This document shows positions 37,838 to 45,050 of a stretch of 45,050 bases of DNA, piece after piece (position 1 is the first letter of the stretch; every line of letters begins with the position of its first letter). Source of the stretch: an uncultured Verrucomicrobiota bacterium (GTDB lineage: Bacteria; Verrucomicrobiota; Verrucomicrobiia; Opitutales; Opitutaceae); contig CAIVJE010000064.1 in NCBI GenBank assembly GCA_903906135.1, positions 1 to 45,050 on the forward strand, read 5' to 3'. The notes under the pieces were generated by a model that saw only the letters and a list, made by a program, of their open reading frames with translations, made no database searches and was not told the origin of the DNA. A program made the position numbers and the translations under genes.

Positions 37838-38608
37838 TTAACGCAGACCGAGCATTTTTTCGCGGTAAAGTTCATCGGGACGACCGGCGATCCGGGCGGC
37901 CACCGCGGCGGATAGAAACCGGGGGGAGCCGAGGGCTTGCGCGCCCGTATAAATTTCGGCGGCCTTCACCGCCATGAACGTCGTCGCCAGGACCGCCGCC
38001 GGCGTCGCGCCTAGCGCGATCAAACCGTGATTTTCAAGCAGGATAGCCCGAGGCGGCCGCGCCAAACGCTTGATGTAAGCGAGGACGGCGCGCCGAATCG
38101 CCTGGGCCAATTTCAGACCGGGATCGACGTAGGGCACGAGGACGAATTCCGCCCCGCAGCAAACGATCTCATCGGGGCACAAGCGCCGCGTGGCAAAAGT
38201 CCGCGCGTGCGGGGTGCACAAAATTTTATTCACCATCACCGGATGGGTGTGGCCCACGAAGTTAACGCCCGGCAGGGTCAGCAACCACGCGTGAAACATC
38301 GCCTCGACCGACGGCTTTTTTGCCGAGGGATCAACGCGGGCGGCGAGGAGCGCGGCATCGACGGCGGCATCAGAAATTTTCCGCACATCCAACAGCGCGA
38401 CCAACTCCGCCAGTCGGCACACGGTGAGACCCGCGGAGGTGAGCGTGCCGAGATGCGAGCCGCTGGCCTTGACCACAAAGGTATCAGGCGAGAGACGAGC
38501 GGAAGTGTTGCCTTCGCCTAAAATAGCGAGGGCCCGGTCCTCGCGACCCAATTGGTGCGAGAGGTCGAGCAGCTGGCTGGTTAAATCAAGGGGAGCAGAT
38601 TTTTTCAC
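37838..38608 (-). CDS. Stand-alone class II aldolase/adducin family protein
   Basis: The 256 residues hold a single class II aldolase domain with an apparently complete metal site: SVEAMFHAWL (catalytic Glu), VGHTHPV (two His) and LLENHGLIALG (third His). An EGNTSARLS segment lies near the N-terminus. Relatives include fuculose- and rhamnulose-phosphate aldolases and ribulose-phosphate epimerases. It lies in the operon between the regulator and rhaEW, which already has an aldolase. It may therefore serve a related deoxy-sugar phosphate such as fuculose 1-phosphate or be a duplicate. The start is a GTG at 38608, 6 bp after deoR. Confidence 0.87.
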   Translation of the reverse strand: MKKSAPLDLTSQLLDLSHQLGREDRALAILGEGNTSARLSPDTFVVKASGSHLGTLTSAGLTVCRLAELVALLDVRKISDAAVDAALLAARVDPSAKKPSVEAMFHAWLLTLPGVNFVGHTHPVMVNKILCTPHARTFATRRLCPDEIVCCGAEFVLVPYVDPGLKLAQAIRRAVLAYIKRLARPPRAILLENHGLIALGATPAAVLATTFMAVKAAEIYTGAQALGSPRFLSAAVAARIAGRPDELYREKMLGLR

Positions 38609-38614
38609 AGGGAA

Positions 38615-39400
38615 TTAAGCGTGGAGATATTTATTAGCCGGCAGCCGGATGCCAGCCGCAACTAACTGAGAGGTGGAAGCGTCGGTGATGAGGGCGGAGA
38701 GTTGGCGCCAAGTGGCGACGCGGTGCGGGGTGGCGCGATCGAGCTTGGAGGCATCGAGACAAAAACAAACTCGCTGGGCTTGGGGGAGCAACGCGCGCTG
38801 AAAGCCGGCAATATGCTCGTGAGAATTGCTAATGCCCGCCGCGTCCATTCCCTCACCCGCCAGAAACGCGGCGTCAAAAGACCAATCGCCCAGGGCCTTG
38901 ATGGCTTGCGCGCCCATGAGCGCCGCTTGGCGATTGAGAAACATGCCGCCGAGCACATGGAGCTCCACGCCGGTCGCGCCGCCCAAGACGGTGGCGGCGG
39001 CTAAGCTATTCGTGACAACCACCAAGCGCGTCAGATCGCGGCGATGCGTGAGAGCTCGCGCGACCGCTTCAATCGTCGTGCCCGCATCGAGAAAAACCGT
39101 CCCCGTTCGCGGGATTTGCGCCACGGCACACTCCGCGATGCGCGCCTTCGCTGGTCGCGCGCGGCCGGAGCGTTCCGTGACGGAAGCAAATGAACTATTA
39201 TAATCCGCCAACGCGCCGCCGTAAGTCCGCGTGATGTGGCCATTAGCTTCCACCGCGACCAGATCGCGGCGCACGGTGGCCTCCGAGACCGCGAGGCGGC
39301 GACAAATCTCGGCGACCGGCAAGAAACCATCGCGCCGAATCAGGCGACGAAGCTCCTCCCGACGTAAATCCACGAGTTCTTGCGGCACACGCATGACCAT
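38615..39400 (-). CDS. DeoR-family transcriptional regulator of the rhamnose operon
   Basis: The 261-residue protein has an N-terminal winged helix-turn-helix (about residues 5-65, with VAEICRRLAVSEATVRRDLVAVE). A C-terminal sugar-phosphate-sensing DeoR domain follows, with FLDAGTTIEAVARAL and VVVTNSLAAATVL. DeoR regulators usually repress and are released by a phosphorylated sugar intermediate, here perhaps rhamnulose 1-phosphate. It is the first gene of the rhamnose block. A perfect palindrome lies 11 bp before its start, so it probably represses itself and the whole operon. ATGs at 39400 and 39394 are both possible starts. Confidence 0.92.
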   Translation of the reverse strand: MVMRVPQELVDLRREELRRLIRRDGFLPVAEICRRLAVSEATVRRDLVAVEANGHITRTYGGALADYNSSFASVTERSGRARPAKARIAECAVAQIPRTGTVFLDAGTTIEAVARALTHRRDLTRLVVVTNSLAAATVLGGATGVELHVLGGMFLNRQAALMGAQAIKALGDWSFDAAFLAGEGMDAAGISNSHEHIAGFQRALLPQAQRVCFCLDASKLDRATPHRVATWRQLSALITDASTSQLVAAGIRLPANKYLHA

Positions 39401-39411
39401 GACGGAAGGAT

Positions 39412-39439
39412 TTTATATGATTGGGGTCAATCATATAAA
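39412..39439. promoter_or_regulatory. Operator palindrome in front of the rhamnose operon
   Basis: Twelve-bp perfect arms (39412-39423 and 39428-39439, TTTATATGATTG and its complement) surround a GGGT spacer. On the minus strand the palindrome contains TATGAT and TATAAA, both near-consensus -10 elements, so a bound repressor would cover the promoter. It is the likely binding site of the DeoR-family protein encoded 11 bp away. No second copy was noticed in the window. Confidence 0.75.
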
Positions 39440-39796
39440 CCTAAGGCAGGGGAGGAAAAGATGAAACGTGGGAAAGTAGAAATCTAGAAACTAAGATCTG
39501 AATCGGCCCTCTGCCCTTTCGCCTCTGTTTCGCCAAGGGCGAGAACTGAGGACGAACACCGGGTTGATAGCAGTCAACAACGGTGCCGCCTCTGTTTCGC
39601 CAAGGGCGAGAACTGAGGACGAACACCGGGTTGATAGCAGTCAACAACGGTGCCGACCGCCGACCTCTCACCTCTCACCTCTGACTTTTCGCCCAGTTGA
39701 CTTTTTGGCAAACGGTTACTGATTGTTCATCTATTCGGCGGGTTACTACTATTGGCTCGCTTAACTTCCCCGTTAATCCCCCTCAAATATAACATC
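39440..39796. other. Gene-free stretch between rhamnose regulator and Dabb gene
   Basis: This 357-bp divergent intergenic stretch contains the exact 2 x 67 bp repeat (39521-39654) and a pyrimidine-rich run with repeated CCTCTCA units (about 39660-39690). A TTGACT that may be a weak -35 for the Dabb gene lies near 39698. No protein-coding frame here looks real. Confidence 0.7.
39521..39654. repeat. Exact tandem duplication of a 67-bp unit
   Basis: Units at 39521-39587 and 39588-39654 are identical, base for base. Each holds an imperfect palindrome (CACCGGGTTGA...TCAAC...CGGTG) that could fold as a stem. The identity suggests a recent duplication or active homogenisation. Confidence 0.95.
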
Positions 39797-40165
39797 ATGA
39801 AAAAGCTCCTCACCTCCCTCCTCACCGCTAGTTTACTGACCCTGGGCGCCACTGCGGCCTTCGCTGAGACCGCCCCAAAATCCGTGGTTCATGTCGTCTC
39901 TGTTAAGTGGAAGGCCGAAGCCACTCCGGCGCAGATCAAGGCGGCCTTGGACGGCGTCCAAGCCCTGCCCTCCGCCAACGCGGGCATTACCCATGTCTGG
40001 ACCAAGGCCATCAAGGTTCAGGGTGAATGGTCGGCCATTTTCGTGATGGAGTTCGCCGATGAGGCCGCCCTCAAGGCCTACGCTGGCAGCGCCGCGCAGA
40101 AAGAGTGGTACAAGACCTACTTGCCCATTCGCGACCACAGCAATACGCACGATATCACCAACTGA
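39797..40165 (+). CDS. Secreted Dabb (stress-responsive alpha/beta barrel) domain protein
   Basis: The 122-residue product starts at the ATG at 39797 with a clear signal peptide (MKKLLTSLLTASLLTLGATAAFA, likely cut after AFA). A Dabb domain follows: VVHVVSVKWKAEATPAQI, a helix with DGVQALP, then VWTKAIKVQGEWSAIFVMEFADEAAL and a terminal HD segment. Dabb domains are small dimeric barrels of varied function, and secreted versions are common in Verrucomicrobia and Planctomycetes. Upstream in-frame codons (to 39752) lack signal-peptide character. It is a single-gene transcript, closed by a clear terminator. Confidence 0.87.
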   Translation: MKKLLTSLLTASLLTLGATAAFAETAPKSVVHVVSVKWKAEATPAQIKAALDGVQALPSANAGITHVWTKAIKVQGEWSAIFVMEFADEAALKAYAGSAAQKEWYKTYLPIRDHSNTHDITN

Positions 40166-40187
40166 TATTGCGCCCAGTGCTTTGAAC

Positions 40188-40216
40188 AAAGACCGCCCGC
40201 GTGCGGTCTTTTTTGC
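40188..40216 (+). terminator. Intrinsic terminator after the Dabb gene
   Basis: AAAGACCGC and GCGGTCTTT form a 9-bp stem with a six-base loop, ending in a run of six T (40209-40214). It lies 22 bp after the stop codon. Confidence 0.9.
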
Positions 40217-40381
40217 ATCCGTTTCCATCGGTCTCACGGGCCACCTCAGGCTAACCCTGACACCCAAGCGAGCCCGCCGCATACAAATCAGAGGAAAAAT
40301 CTCGTCCCTTTCCCACCAGTCCTGATTTTATTTTCACCCTAAGCCGGTTGCTTTTCCTGAATGGAAGATCGCCCCCCCAAT

Positions 40382-41257
40382 ATGCTCACCCAAAAAATTA
40401 AATCCCTCGTCGTTATTACCACCGCCTGGCTAGCGATTGCCTCCAGCCAAGCCCAGACGCCGGCGCCCAGCTTGGAATTTCCGGCCGCCAGCCCAGCGGC
40501 GACGATCAAGCAACGCGTCGGCATCACCGATTTTGAAATCAATTACTCTCGGCCCAGCCTCAAGGGCCGCCAAGCCTTCGGCCACCTGGTGCCTTTTGGT
40601 GAAGTCTGGCGCACCGGCGCAAACTCAGCGACGAAGATCAAGTTCTCGACCGCTGTTAACTTCGGCGGCGTAGCGATTCCAGCTGGCCACTATGAGCTCT
40701 TCACTATTCCCGGCCTGCAAGAGTGGACCGTGATCATTCACCAAGATTCCTCTCAGTGGGGCGCCTACAAATATAATCCAGCGAACGATGTCGCCCGCGT
40801 CAAAGTGACCCCAGCGGCCCTGAGTTCCCCCGTGGAATCTCTCACGATCGAATTCGCCTCGCTCCGCGACGAATCCGCCACGCTCAACTTAATTTGGGCG
40901 CAGACCGTTGTGCCGATTAAAATCACGGTGGATGTCGTCACCTCGCTCGTGCCCCAGATCGAAGCCGTGATGGCCTCGGCGGAACCCAAAAAGCCTTACG
41001 TGAATGCGGCGATGTTCTACCTCGACCACGGTTTGGATCTCACCAAAGCCGCCGCTTGGATGGATGCAGCCATCGCCAAGCAACCGGCCACCTTCTACTT
41101 GGTTTATCGTAAGGCGAAAATTTTAGCCGCCGCCGGCGACAAGGTCGGTGCGCTTGCCGCCGCCCAAGCTTCCCTCGAGGCCGCCCTCAAGGCCAAGAAT
41201 TCGATCGGTGAGGAATACGCCAAACTAAATCAGGACTTGATTGCCTCGCTCAAGTAA
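40382..41257 (+). CDS. Secreted DUF2911 domain protein
   Basis: The 291-residue product (ATG at 40382; an in-frame ATG at 40361 is less likely) begins with a signal peptide ending near SSQA. The DUF2911 domain follows: [37 protein letters not shown] and PAGHYELFTIPG, then strands to about residue 190. The C-terminal 90 residues are helical and TPR-like. DUF2911 proteins are common in Bacteroidetes and Verrucomicrobia and are thought to be periplasmic; their role is unknown. It ends 80 bp before the PIG-L gene on the same strand and may share its transcript. Confidence 0.88.
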   Translation: MLTQKIKSLVVITTAWLAIASSQAQTPAPSLEFPAASPAATIKQRVGITDFEINYSRPSLKGRQAFGHLVPFGEVWRTGANSATKIKFSTAVNFGGVAIPAGHYELFTIPGLQEWTVIIHQDSSQWGAYKYNPANDVARVKVTPAALSSPVESLTIEFASLRDESATLNLIWAQTVVPIKITVDVVTSLVPQIEAVMASAEPKKPYVNAAMFYLDHGLDLTKAAAWMDAAIAKQPATFYLVYRKAKILAAAGDKVGALAAAQASLEAALKAKNSIGEEYAKLNQDLIASLK

Positions 41258-41337
41258 CCCCAACCGCATCTGCCTTGCTCGATGAGTGGGCCCCGATCTC
41301 AGCGTCAGGGCTCGCTTTTCATTTTAGCTTCCACCTC

Positions 41338-43890
41338 GTGAACTTTCGCCGTCTTCCGTTCCTGCCTTCACTGGCATTCGCTTTCGCGTGCAGCGCTTGT
41401 GGCGCGGTCGCCGCTGATCTTCGCACTCCGCCCACGCCGGCCAGCCGACTCGTGACCCCGATCCTGCAAGAGCTGCGCGCCTTCCGCGAACTGGGGTCCG
41501 TCCTCTATGTCGCCGCGCATCCCGATGACGAAAACACCCAGCTCATCACTTATCTAGCACGGGGTCGCGGCTACCGCACGGGCTACCTCTCCCTGACGCG
41601 GGGCGACGGCGGTCAAAACGAGAGCGGCCCCGAGTTCGGCGAGAAACTCGGCCTCGCGCGTACGTGGGAACTTCTCGCCGCCCGGCAACTCGACGGCGGC
41701 CACCAATTTTTTACGCGGGCCCTCGATTTCGGCTATTCCAAAGACGTCAACGAAACCCTGCGCATCTGGGACCGCCAACAAGTGTTGGCTGATGTCGTGC
41801 GCATTATTCGCAAATTCCGGCCCGACGTCGTCATCACCCGATTTTCGCCCACGCCCAGCGGCACCCACGGTCACCACACCGCCTCGAGTGTGCTGGCCCT
41901 CGAGGCGTTCAAACTGGCCGGCGATCCGACCGCCTTCCCCGAGCAACTCGCCCCTTCAACGGGCGGCCTCACCCCATGGCAGCCCAAACGCATTCTACAC
42001 AACAACACCCCCTATAACTCCCAGCTGAATGCCAACTCCGCTCTTTATGCGAAGGCCCTCAAGCTCGAAGTCGCGGGCACCGATCCCGGGTCCGGCGAAG
42101 CCTTCGGCGCCATCGCCAATCGCAGCCGGGCCATGCACATCACTCAAGGCTTCGGCAGCTTGGCGACGGCTCAAGTCAAGAGCTCACGCCTCGAAACCTT
42201 TGAGTTGCTAGCGGGCGATCGGGCCGCGACCGACCTCCTCGACGGCGTCGATGTCAGCTGGAGCCGTTACCCCGGTGGCGCGGCCGTGGGCACGCTCATT
42301 GACACCACGATCGCTAATTTTAATCCGGCCGATCCAACGGCGAGCGTCGCGGCATTGCTGACCCTACGCAAACGTCTGGCCGCGTGGCCAGCTGACCCCG
42401 TCCTCACCGCCAAACGCACGCAGCTCGATCATCTTTTACAAGCGTGCCTCGGCCTCGCCATCGAAACCATCAGTCCCCAAGCCGAGGTCACTCCGGGCGA
42501 AATCCTCGCGCTAGCCCACCGCGCCACGCTGCGCTCTGGTGGAGCTACCGTGCGCTGGGTCTCGATTCGTTACCCCTCGCTCAATACGGAGCTCGCGGTT
42601 GGCACCACGCTTTCTGTTGGCGCAACTCTCACCCGCGAAGCCCAGCCCACCCTACCGAAATCAACCCCACCCAGTCAGCCGTATTGGCTGCGCGCGGAGG
42701 GCACCGCCGGCATGAGCGTGGTCGACGACGCTGAACTCATCGGGCGTCCGATTAACCCACCGGCCTTCCCCGTCGAATTTGTTTTTGAAATTGCGGGCCA
42801 GACCTTGAGCGTGAGCGACGAGCCGATCCAGATCGTTGCGCCCGCCTCCGCTGCGCAAGCCCGCCGGCCCCTCGTGGTCGTCGCCCCCGTCGCGCTCGCG
42901 TTTGCCGACCAGGTGGCGCTGTTCGCCCCCCACTCCCGCCAGCCTACGGTGATCGAGGTCACCGCCGCCCGCGCCAACACCGCGGGGACGTTGCGGCTGG
43001 AATTGCCCTCCGGCTGGCAAGCCGCGCCGGCCACCCACTCGTTCCACCTCAAAAACGCTGGGGATAAAATCCAACTCACGTTCACCCTCACGGCGCCAGC
43101 GCACCCCGCTACCGCCAGTGTCAGAGCCATCGCGGATCTAGATGGTGGGAGCTACGACCATCAGCGGATCGCGATCCGCTATCCGCATCTCCCGGTGCTG
43201 CTGCTGCAACCCACCGCCCACCTCAAAGTGGTCGCACTCGATCTCGCCATTCGTGGCCGCAAAGTAGGCTACCTGCCGGGCGCCGGCGACAACACCAGCG
43301 CGGCTCTGCAGCAAATGGGCTACGCCGTAACTGCCTTAACGGGCGCTGATCTTACGCCGGAAAAATTGCACGATCTCGATGCCGTCGTAATCGGCGTGCG
43401 GGCCTTCAACGAACGCACCGATCTGGCTGCGCACCTTGACGGACTCTTCGCCTACATCAAAGCGGGTGGCACCGTGATCGCACAATACAACCGCCCCCAT
43501 AGTCTAAAAACACCGACCCTCGCGCCGTATGCGCTCTCGATCACCGGTGATGCACCGAGCTTTCGTGTGACGGATGAAAATGCCGTCGTTACCTTTCTCG
43601 CGCCGAATCACCCCGCATTAACCACGCCGAATCACCTAAGTCCGGCCGATTTTGCCGGCTGGGTCCAAGAACGTGGCGCCTATTTCCCCAGCACTTGGGA
43701 TCAGACAAAATTTACGCCCTTATTCGCCATGCACGATCCGGGTGAAGCCCCGCTCACCAGCAGCGTGCTCGTCGCTCCCTACGGCCAGGGCTATTTTGTT
43801 TACACGTCGCTGGCCTTTTTCCGCCAACTCCCCGCTGGCGTGCCCGGGGCGTATCGTCTCTTCGCCAATCTGGTCTCACTCAAGCAATGA
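41338..43890 (+). CDS. Large secreted PIG-L family deacetylase
   Basis: The GTG at 41338 gives 850 residues with a signal peptide (hydrophobic run about residues 5-25); an earlier in-frame ATG at 41275 would bury it. The N-terminal LmbE/PIG-L domain has the zinc motif AHPDDE (H61, D63, D64) and GTHGHH (H177, H179, H180), typical of de-N-acetylation of amino sugars. A middle beta-rich region (about 390-620) comes next. The C-terminal domain (about 640-850) resembles the glutamine-amidotransferase-like fold seen in ThuA proteins. Such large forms occur in Bacteroidetes and Verrucomicrobia. Its stop overlaps the start of the small membrane peptide gene (ATGA). Confidence 0.9.
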   Translation: MNFRRLPFLPSLAFAFACSACGAVAADLRTPPTPASRLVTPILQELRAFRELGSVLYVAAHPDDENTQLITYLARGRGYRTGYLSLTRGDGGQNESGPEFGEKLGLARTWELLAARQLDGGHQFFTRALDFGYSKDVNETLRIWDRQQVLADVVRIIRKFRPDVVITRFSPTPSGTHGHHTASSVLALEAFKLAGDPTAFPEQLAPSTGGLTPWQPKRILHNNTPYNSQLNANSALYAKALKLEVAGTDPGSGEAFGAIANRSRAMHITQGFGSLATAQVKSSRLETFELLAGDRAATDLLDGVDVSWSRYPGGAAVGTLIDTTIANFNPADPTASVAALLTLRKRLAAWPADPVLTAKRTQLDHLLQACLGLAIETISPQAEVTPGEILALAHRATLRSGGATVRWVSIRYPSLNTELAVGTTLSVGATLTREAQPTLPKSTPPSQPYWLRAEGTAGMSVVDDAELIGRPINPPAFPVEFVFEIAGQTLSVSDEPIQIVAPASAAQARRPLVVVAPVALAFADQVALFAPHSRQPTVIEVTAARANTAGTLRLELPSGWQAAPATHSFHLKNAGDKIQLTFTLTAPAHPATASVRAIADLDGGSYDHQRIAIRYPHLPVLLLQPTAHLKVVALDLAIRGRKVGYLPGAGDNTSAALQQMGYAVTALTGADLTPEKLHDLDAVVIGVRAFNERTDLAAHLDGLFAYIKAGGTVIAQYNRPHSLKTPTLAPYALSITGDAPSFRVTDENAVVTFLAPNHPALTTPNHLSPADFAGWVQERGAYFPSTWDQTKFTPLFAMHDPGEAPLTSSVLVAPYGQGYFVYTSLAFFRQLPAGVPGAYRLFANLVSLKQ

Positions 43891-44054
43891 TCCCTCCGCC
43901 CCCGCCCAATTCCGGCCGCGAGGAAAAAACGGCGCCTGACTCCGCGCCCGGCGTCCCGGGATTTAGCACGTGGCGGGGCGTTTATATTTTCGTGTTCCTG
44001 AGTTTTATTTTTGTCGTGTCAGTCCTCGTGTGGTTTGCCCGCTTTTTTGCATGA
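43887..44054 (+). CDS. Small membrane peptide (55 aa) between deacetylase and symporter
   Basis: This 55-residue reading frame starts at the ATG at 43887, inside the last codons of the PIG-L gene, and ends in a TGA that overlaps the symporter start (ATGA at 44051-44054). The sequence begins with five prolines and a charged stretch, then has one clear membrane helix (VYIFVFLSFIFVVSVLVWFA). Double overlap with its neighbours argues for a real translated gene. Some sodium:solute symporters have small membrane partners encoded next to them (for example YjcH/ActP, YhdT/PanF and DUF4212 proteins). This one does not match those by eye, but its position is the same. Confidence 0.7.
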   Translation: MIPPPPPNSGREEKTAPDSAPGVPGFSTWRGVYIFVFLSFIFVVSVLVWFARFFA

Positions 44055-45050
44055 ACTCGCTCGATTGGCTCGTCCTGCTCGTCACGATCATCGGCATCGC
44101 CGCCTACGGGACTTGGCGCACGCGGCACACCGATCACCTCGATACTTATTTAATGGGCAATCGCTCCACGCGGTGGGGCACCATCGGGATTTCGGTCATG
44201 GCCACGCAGGCGAGTGCGATCACCTTTCTTTCCATCCCCGGTCAGGGCTTTGAAAATGGCATGGGGTTCGTGCAAAACTATTTTGGCCTGCCGCTCGCGC
44301 TCATCATCATCTGCGTGGTCTTTCTGCCGATCTATCGCCGCTTGGGCGTCTATACGGCCTACGAATATTTAGGCCAACGCTTTGATCAAAAAACCCGCTT
44401 GCTCGGCGCTAGCTTATTTCTGCTCCAACGCGGTCTCGCCGCGGGTGTCACCATTTACGCCCCGGCCATCATTCTGGCGAGCGTGCTGGGCTGGCGACTT
44501 GATCTCACCATCATCAGCACGGGCCTCGTGGTCATCGTGTACACGGTCACCGGCGGCAGCGCCGCCGTGAGCCTGACCCAAAAATGGCAGATGGGGGTTA
44601 TTTTCGCAGGTATGTTTACCGCATTTTTTATTCTGCTGGCGCGCCTGCCCACCGGCCTGGGCTTCAGCGAAGCCACCCACGTGGCCGGAGCCCTGGGCAA
44701 GTTAGCCGCCGTCGATTTCTCCTTTGATCCGTCAAAGCGTTACACGTTCTGGACCGGAATTTTCGGGGGACTCTTTCTTTCGCTTTCCTATTTTGGCACG
44801 GATCAATCGCAGGTTTCCCGCTACATCGGGGGGGCGTCTTTGCGCGATAGCCGACTCGGCCTGATGTTCAATGCGCTCCTCAAAATCCCGATGCAATTTG
44901 GCATCTTGCTCCTCGGCGTACTGGTTTTTGTTTTTTATCAATTTCAACCCGCCCCGCTGTTCTACAACCAGGTCGAGTGGTCGCACGCGACCGCCGGCCC
45001 CGCGGGCGATCCGTTGCGCGCCCTCGAGGCTAAACACGCTGCGCTGCACC
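44051..45050 (+). CDS. Sodium:solute symporter family transporter (partial, cut by window end)
   Basis: From the ATG at 44051 the frame is open to the window edge (333 codons visible). The hydrophobic helices and motifs fit the SSS family: an N-terminal helix, YLMGNRSTRWGTIGISVMAT near residue 34 (the conserved helix-1 region), VYTAYEYLGQRFD near residue 100, VYTVTGGSAAVSLTQKWQ near residue 160 and YFGTDQSQVSRY near residue 245. These transporters move sugars, amino or organic acids with sodium. The substrate is unknown, but coupling with a PIG-L deacetylase suggests a sugar or amino sugar. The C-terminal half is missing. Confidence 0.92.
   Translation, partial: MNSLDWLVLLVTIIGIAAYGTWRTRHTDHLDTYLMGNRSTRWGTIGISVMATQASAITFLSIPGQGFENGMGFVQNYFGLPLALIIICVVFLPIYRRLGVYTAYEYLGQRFDQKTRLLGASLFLLQRGLAAGVTIYAPAIILASVLGWRLDLTIISTGLVVIVYTVTGGSAAVSLTQKWQMGVIFAGMFTAFFILLARLPTGLGFSEATHVAGALGKLAAVDFSFDPSKRYTFWTGIFGGLFLSLSYFGTDQSQVSRYIGGASLRDSRLGLMFNALLKIPMQFGILLLGVLVFVFYQFQPAPLFYNQVEWSHATAGPAGDPLRALEAKHAALH

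Noticed and set aside
39441-39671. Minus-strand frame in the rhamnose/Dabb intergenic region
   Set aside because: It is mostly the 67-bp duplication translated, with repeated peptide and no family character.

Overview
The window looks like a stretch of core chromosome from a member of the Verrucomicrobiota, most likely the Opitutaceae. This placement is inferred from protein character and gene order, because the window holds no rRNA. The pointers are a long-form IspG with a central insert, a DUF2851 protein, a DUF3488-type transglutaminase/DUF58/MoxR set, large PIG-L and DUF2911 secreted proteins, and a rhamnose operon with a fused aldolase-dehydrogenase. Almost no start codon has a Shine-Dalgarno sequence in front of it. 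No phage, IS element, CRISPR array or plasmid gene was seen.

Layout. (1) 98-2565 (+): mreD and mrdA, the end of a cell-shape cluster. It converges stop-to-stop with (2) 2566-6988 (-): MoxR ATPase, DUF58 protein and transmembrane transglutaminase. (3) 7128-8426: a CE7-type acetyl esterase (+) and a pterin dehydratase (-). (4) 8495-15028 (+): uppS-cdsA-dxr-rseP-ispG, an isoprenoid/phospholipid/envelope-protease cluster. (5) 15029-17415: a regulatory region with DnaA-box-like sites, then dnaA and an unknown gene. (6) 17488-20111 (-): ligA and a VanZ-like protein. (7) 20148-23005: four tRNAs (Pro-GGG, Arg-TCT, Ala-CGC, Asp-GTC), a 3 x 101 bp tandem repeat against the tRNA-Ala 3' end, and three small genes. 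(8) 23116-29893 (-): nusA-infB-rbfA-nrnA-truB-ribF. The nusA leader has a strong promoter followed by an attenuator-like terminator/anti-terminator pair. (9) 30026-39400 (-): a deoR regulator, class II aldolase, rhaEW fusion, rhaB, rhaA, then an mqo-family quinone oxidoreductase and DUF2851. A perfect 12-bp-armed palindrome lies in front of the regulator. (10) 39521-39654: an exact 2 x 67 bp repeat. (11) 39797-45050 (+): a secreted Dabb protein, a secreted DUF2911 protein, and a translationally coupled trio of PIG-L deacetylase, a 55-aa membrane peptide and a sodium:solute symporter that runs off the window.

How the genes work together. The rhamnose block can turn L-rhamnose into dihydroxyacetone phosphate and L-lactate. 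The mqo-family enzyme directly downstream may then oxidise L-lactate to pyruvate with quinone as acceptor. The MEP genes (dxr, ispG) feed UppS, which makes the lipid carrier used by MreD/PBP2-driven wall synthesis. The nusA-to-ribF operon supplies transcription, translation initiation, ribosome maturation, RNA turnover, tRNA modification and flavin cofactors.

The most interesting signals are the nusA leader attenuator, the possible lactate oxidase in the rhamnose operon, the rhamnose operator, the small membrane peptide coupled to the symporter, and the tandem repeat at tRNA-Ala.
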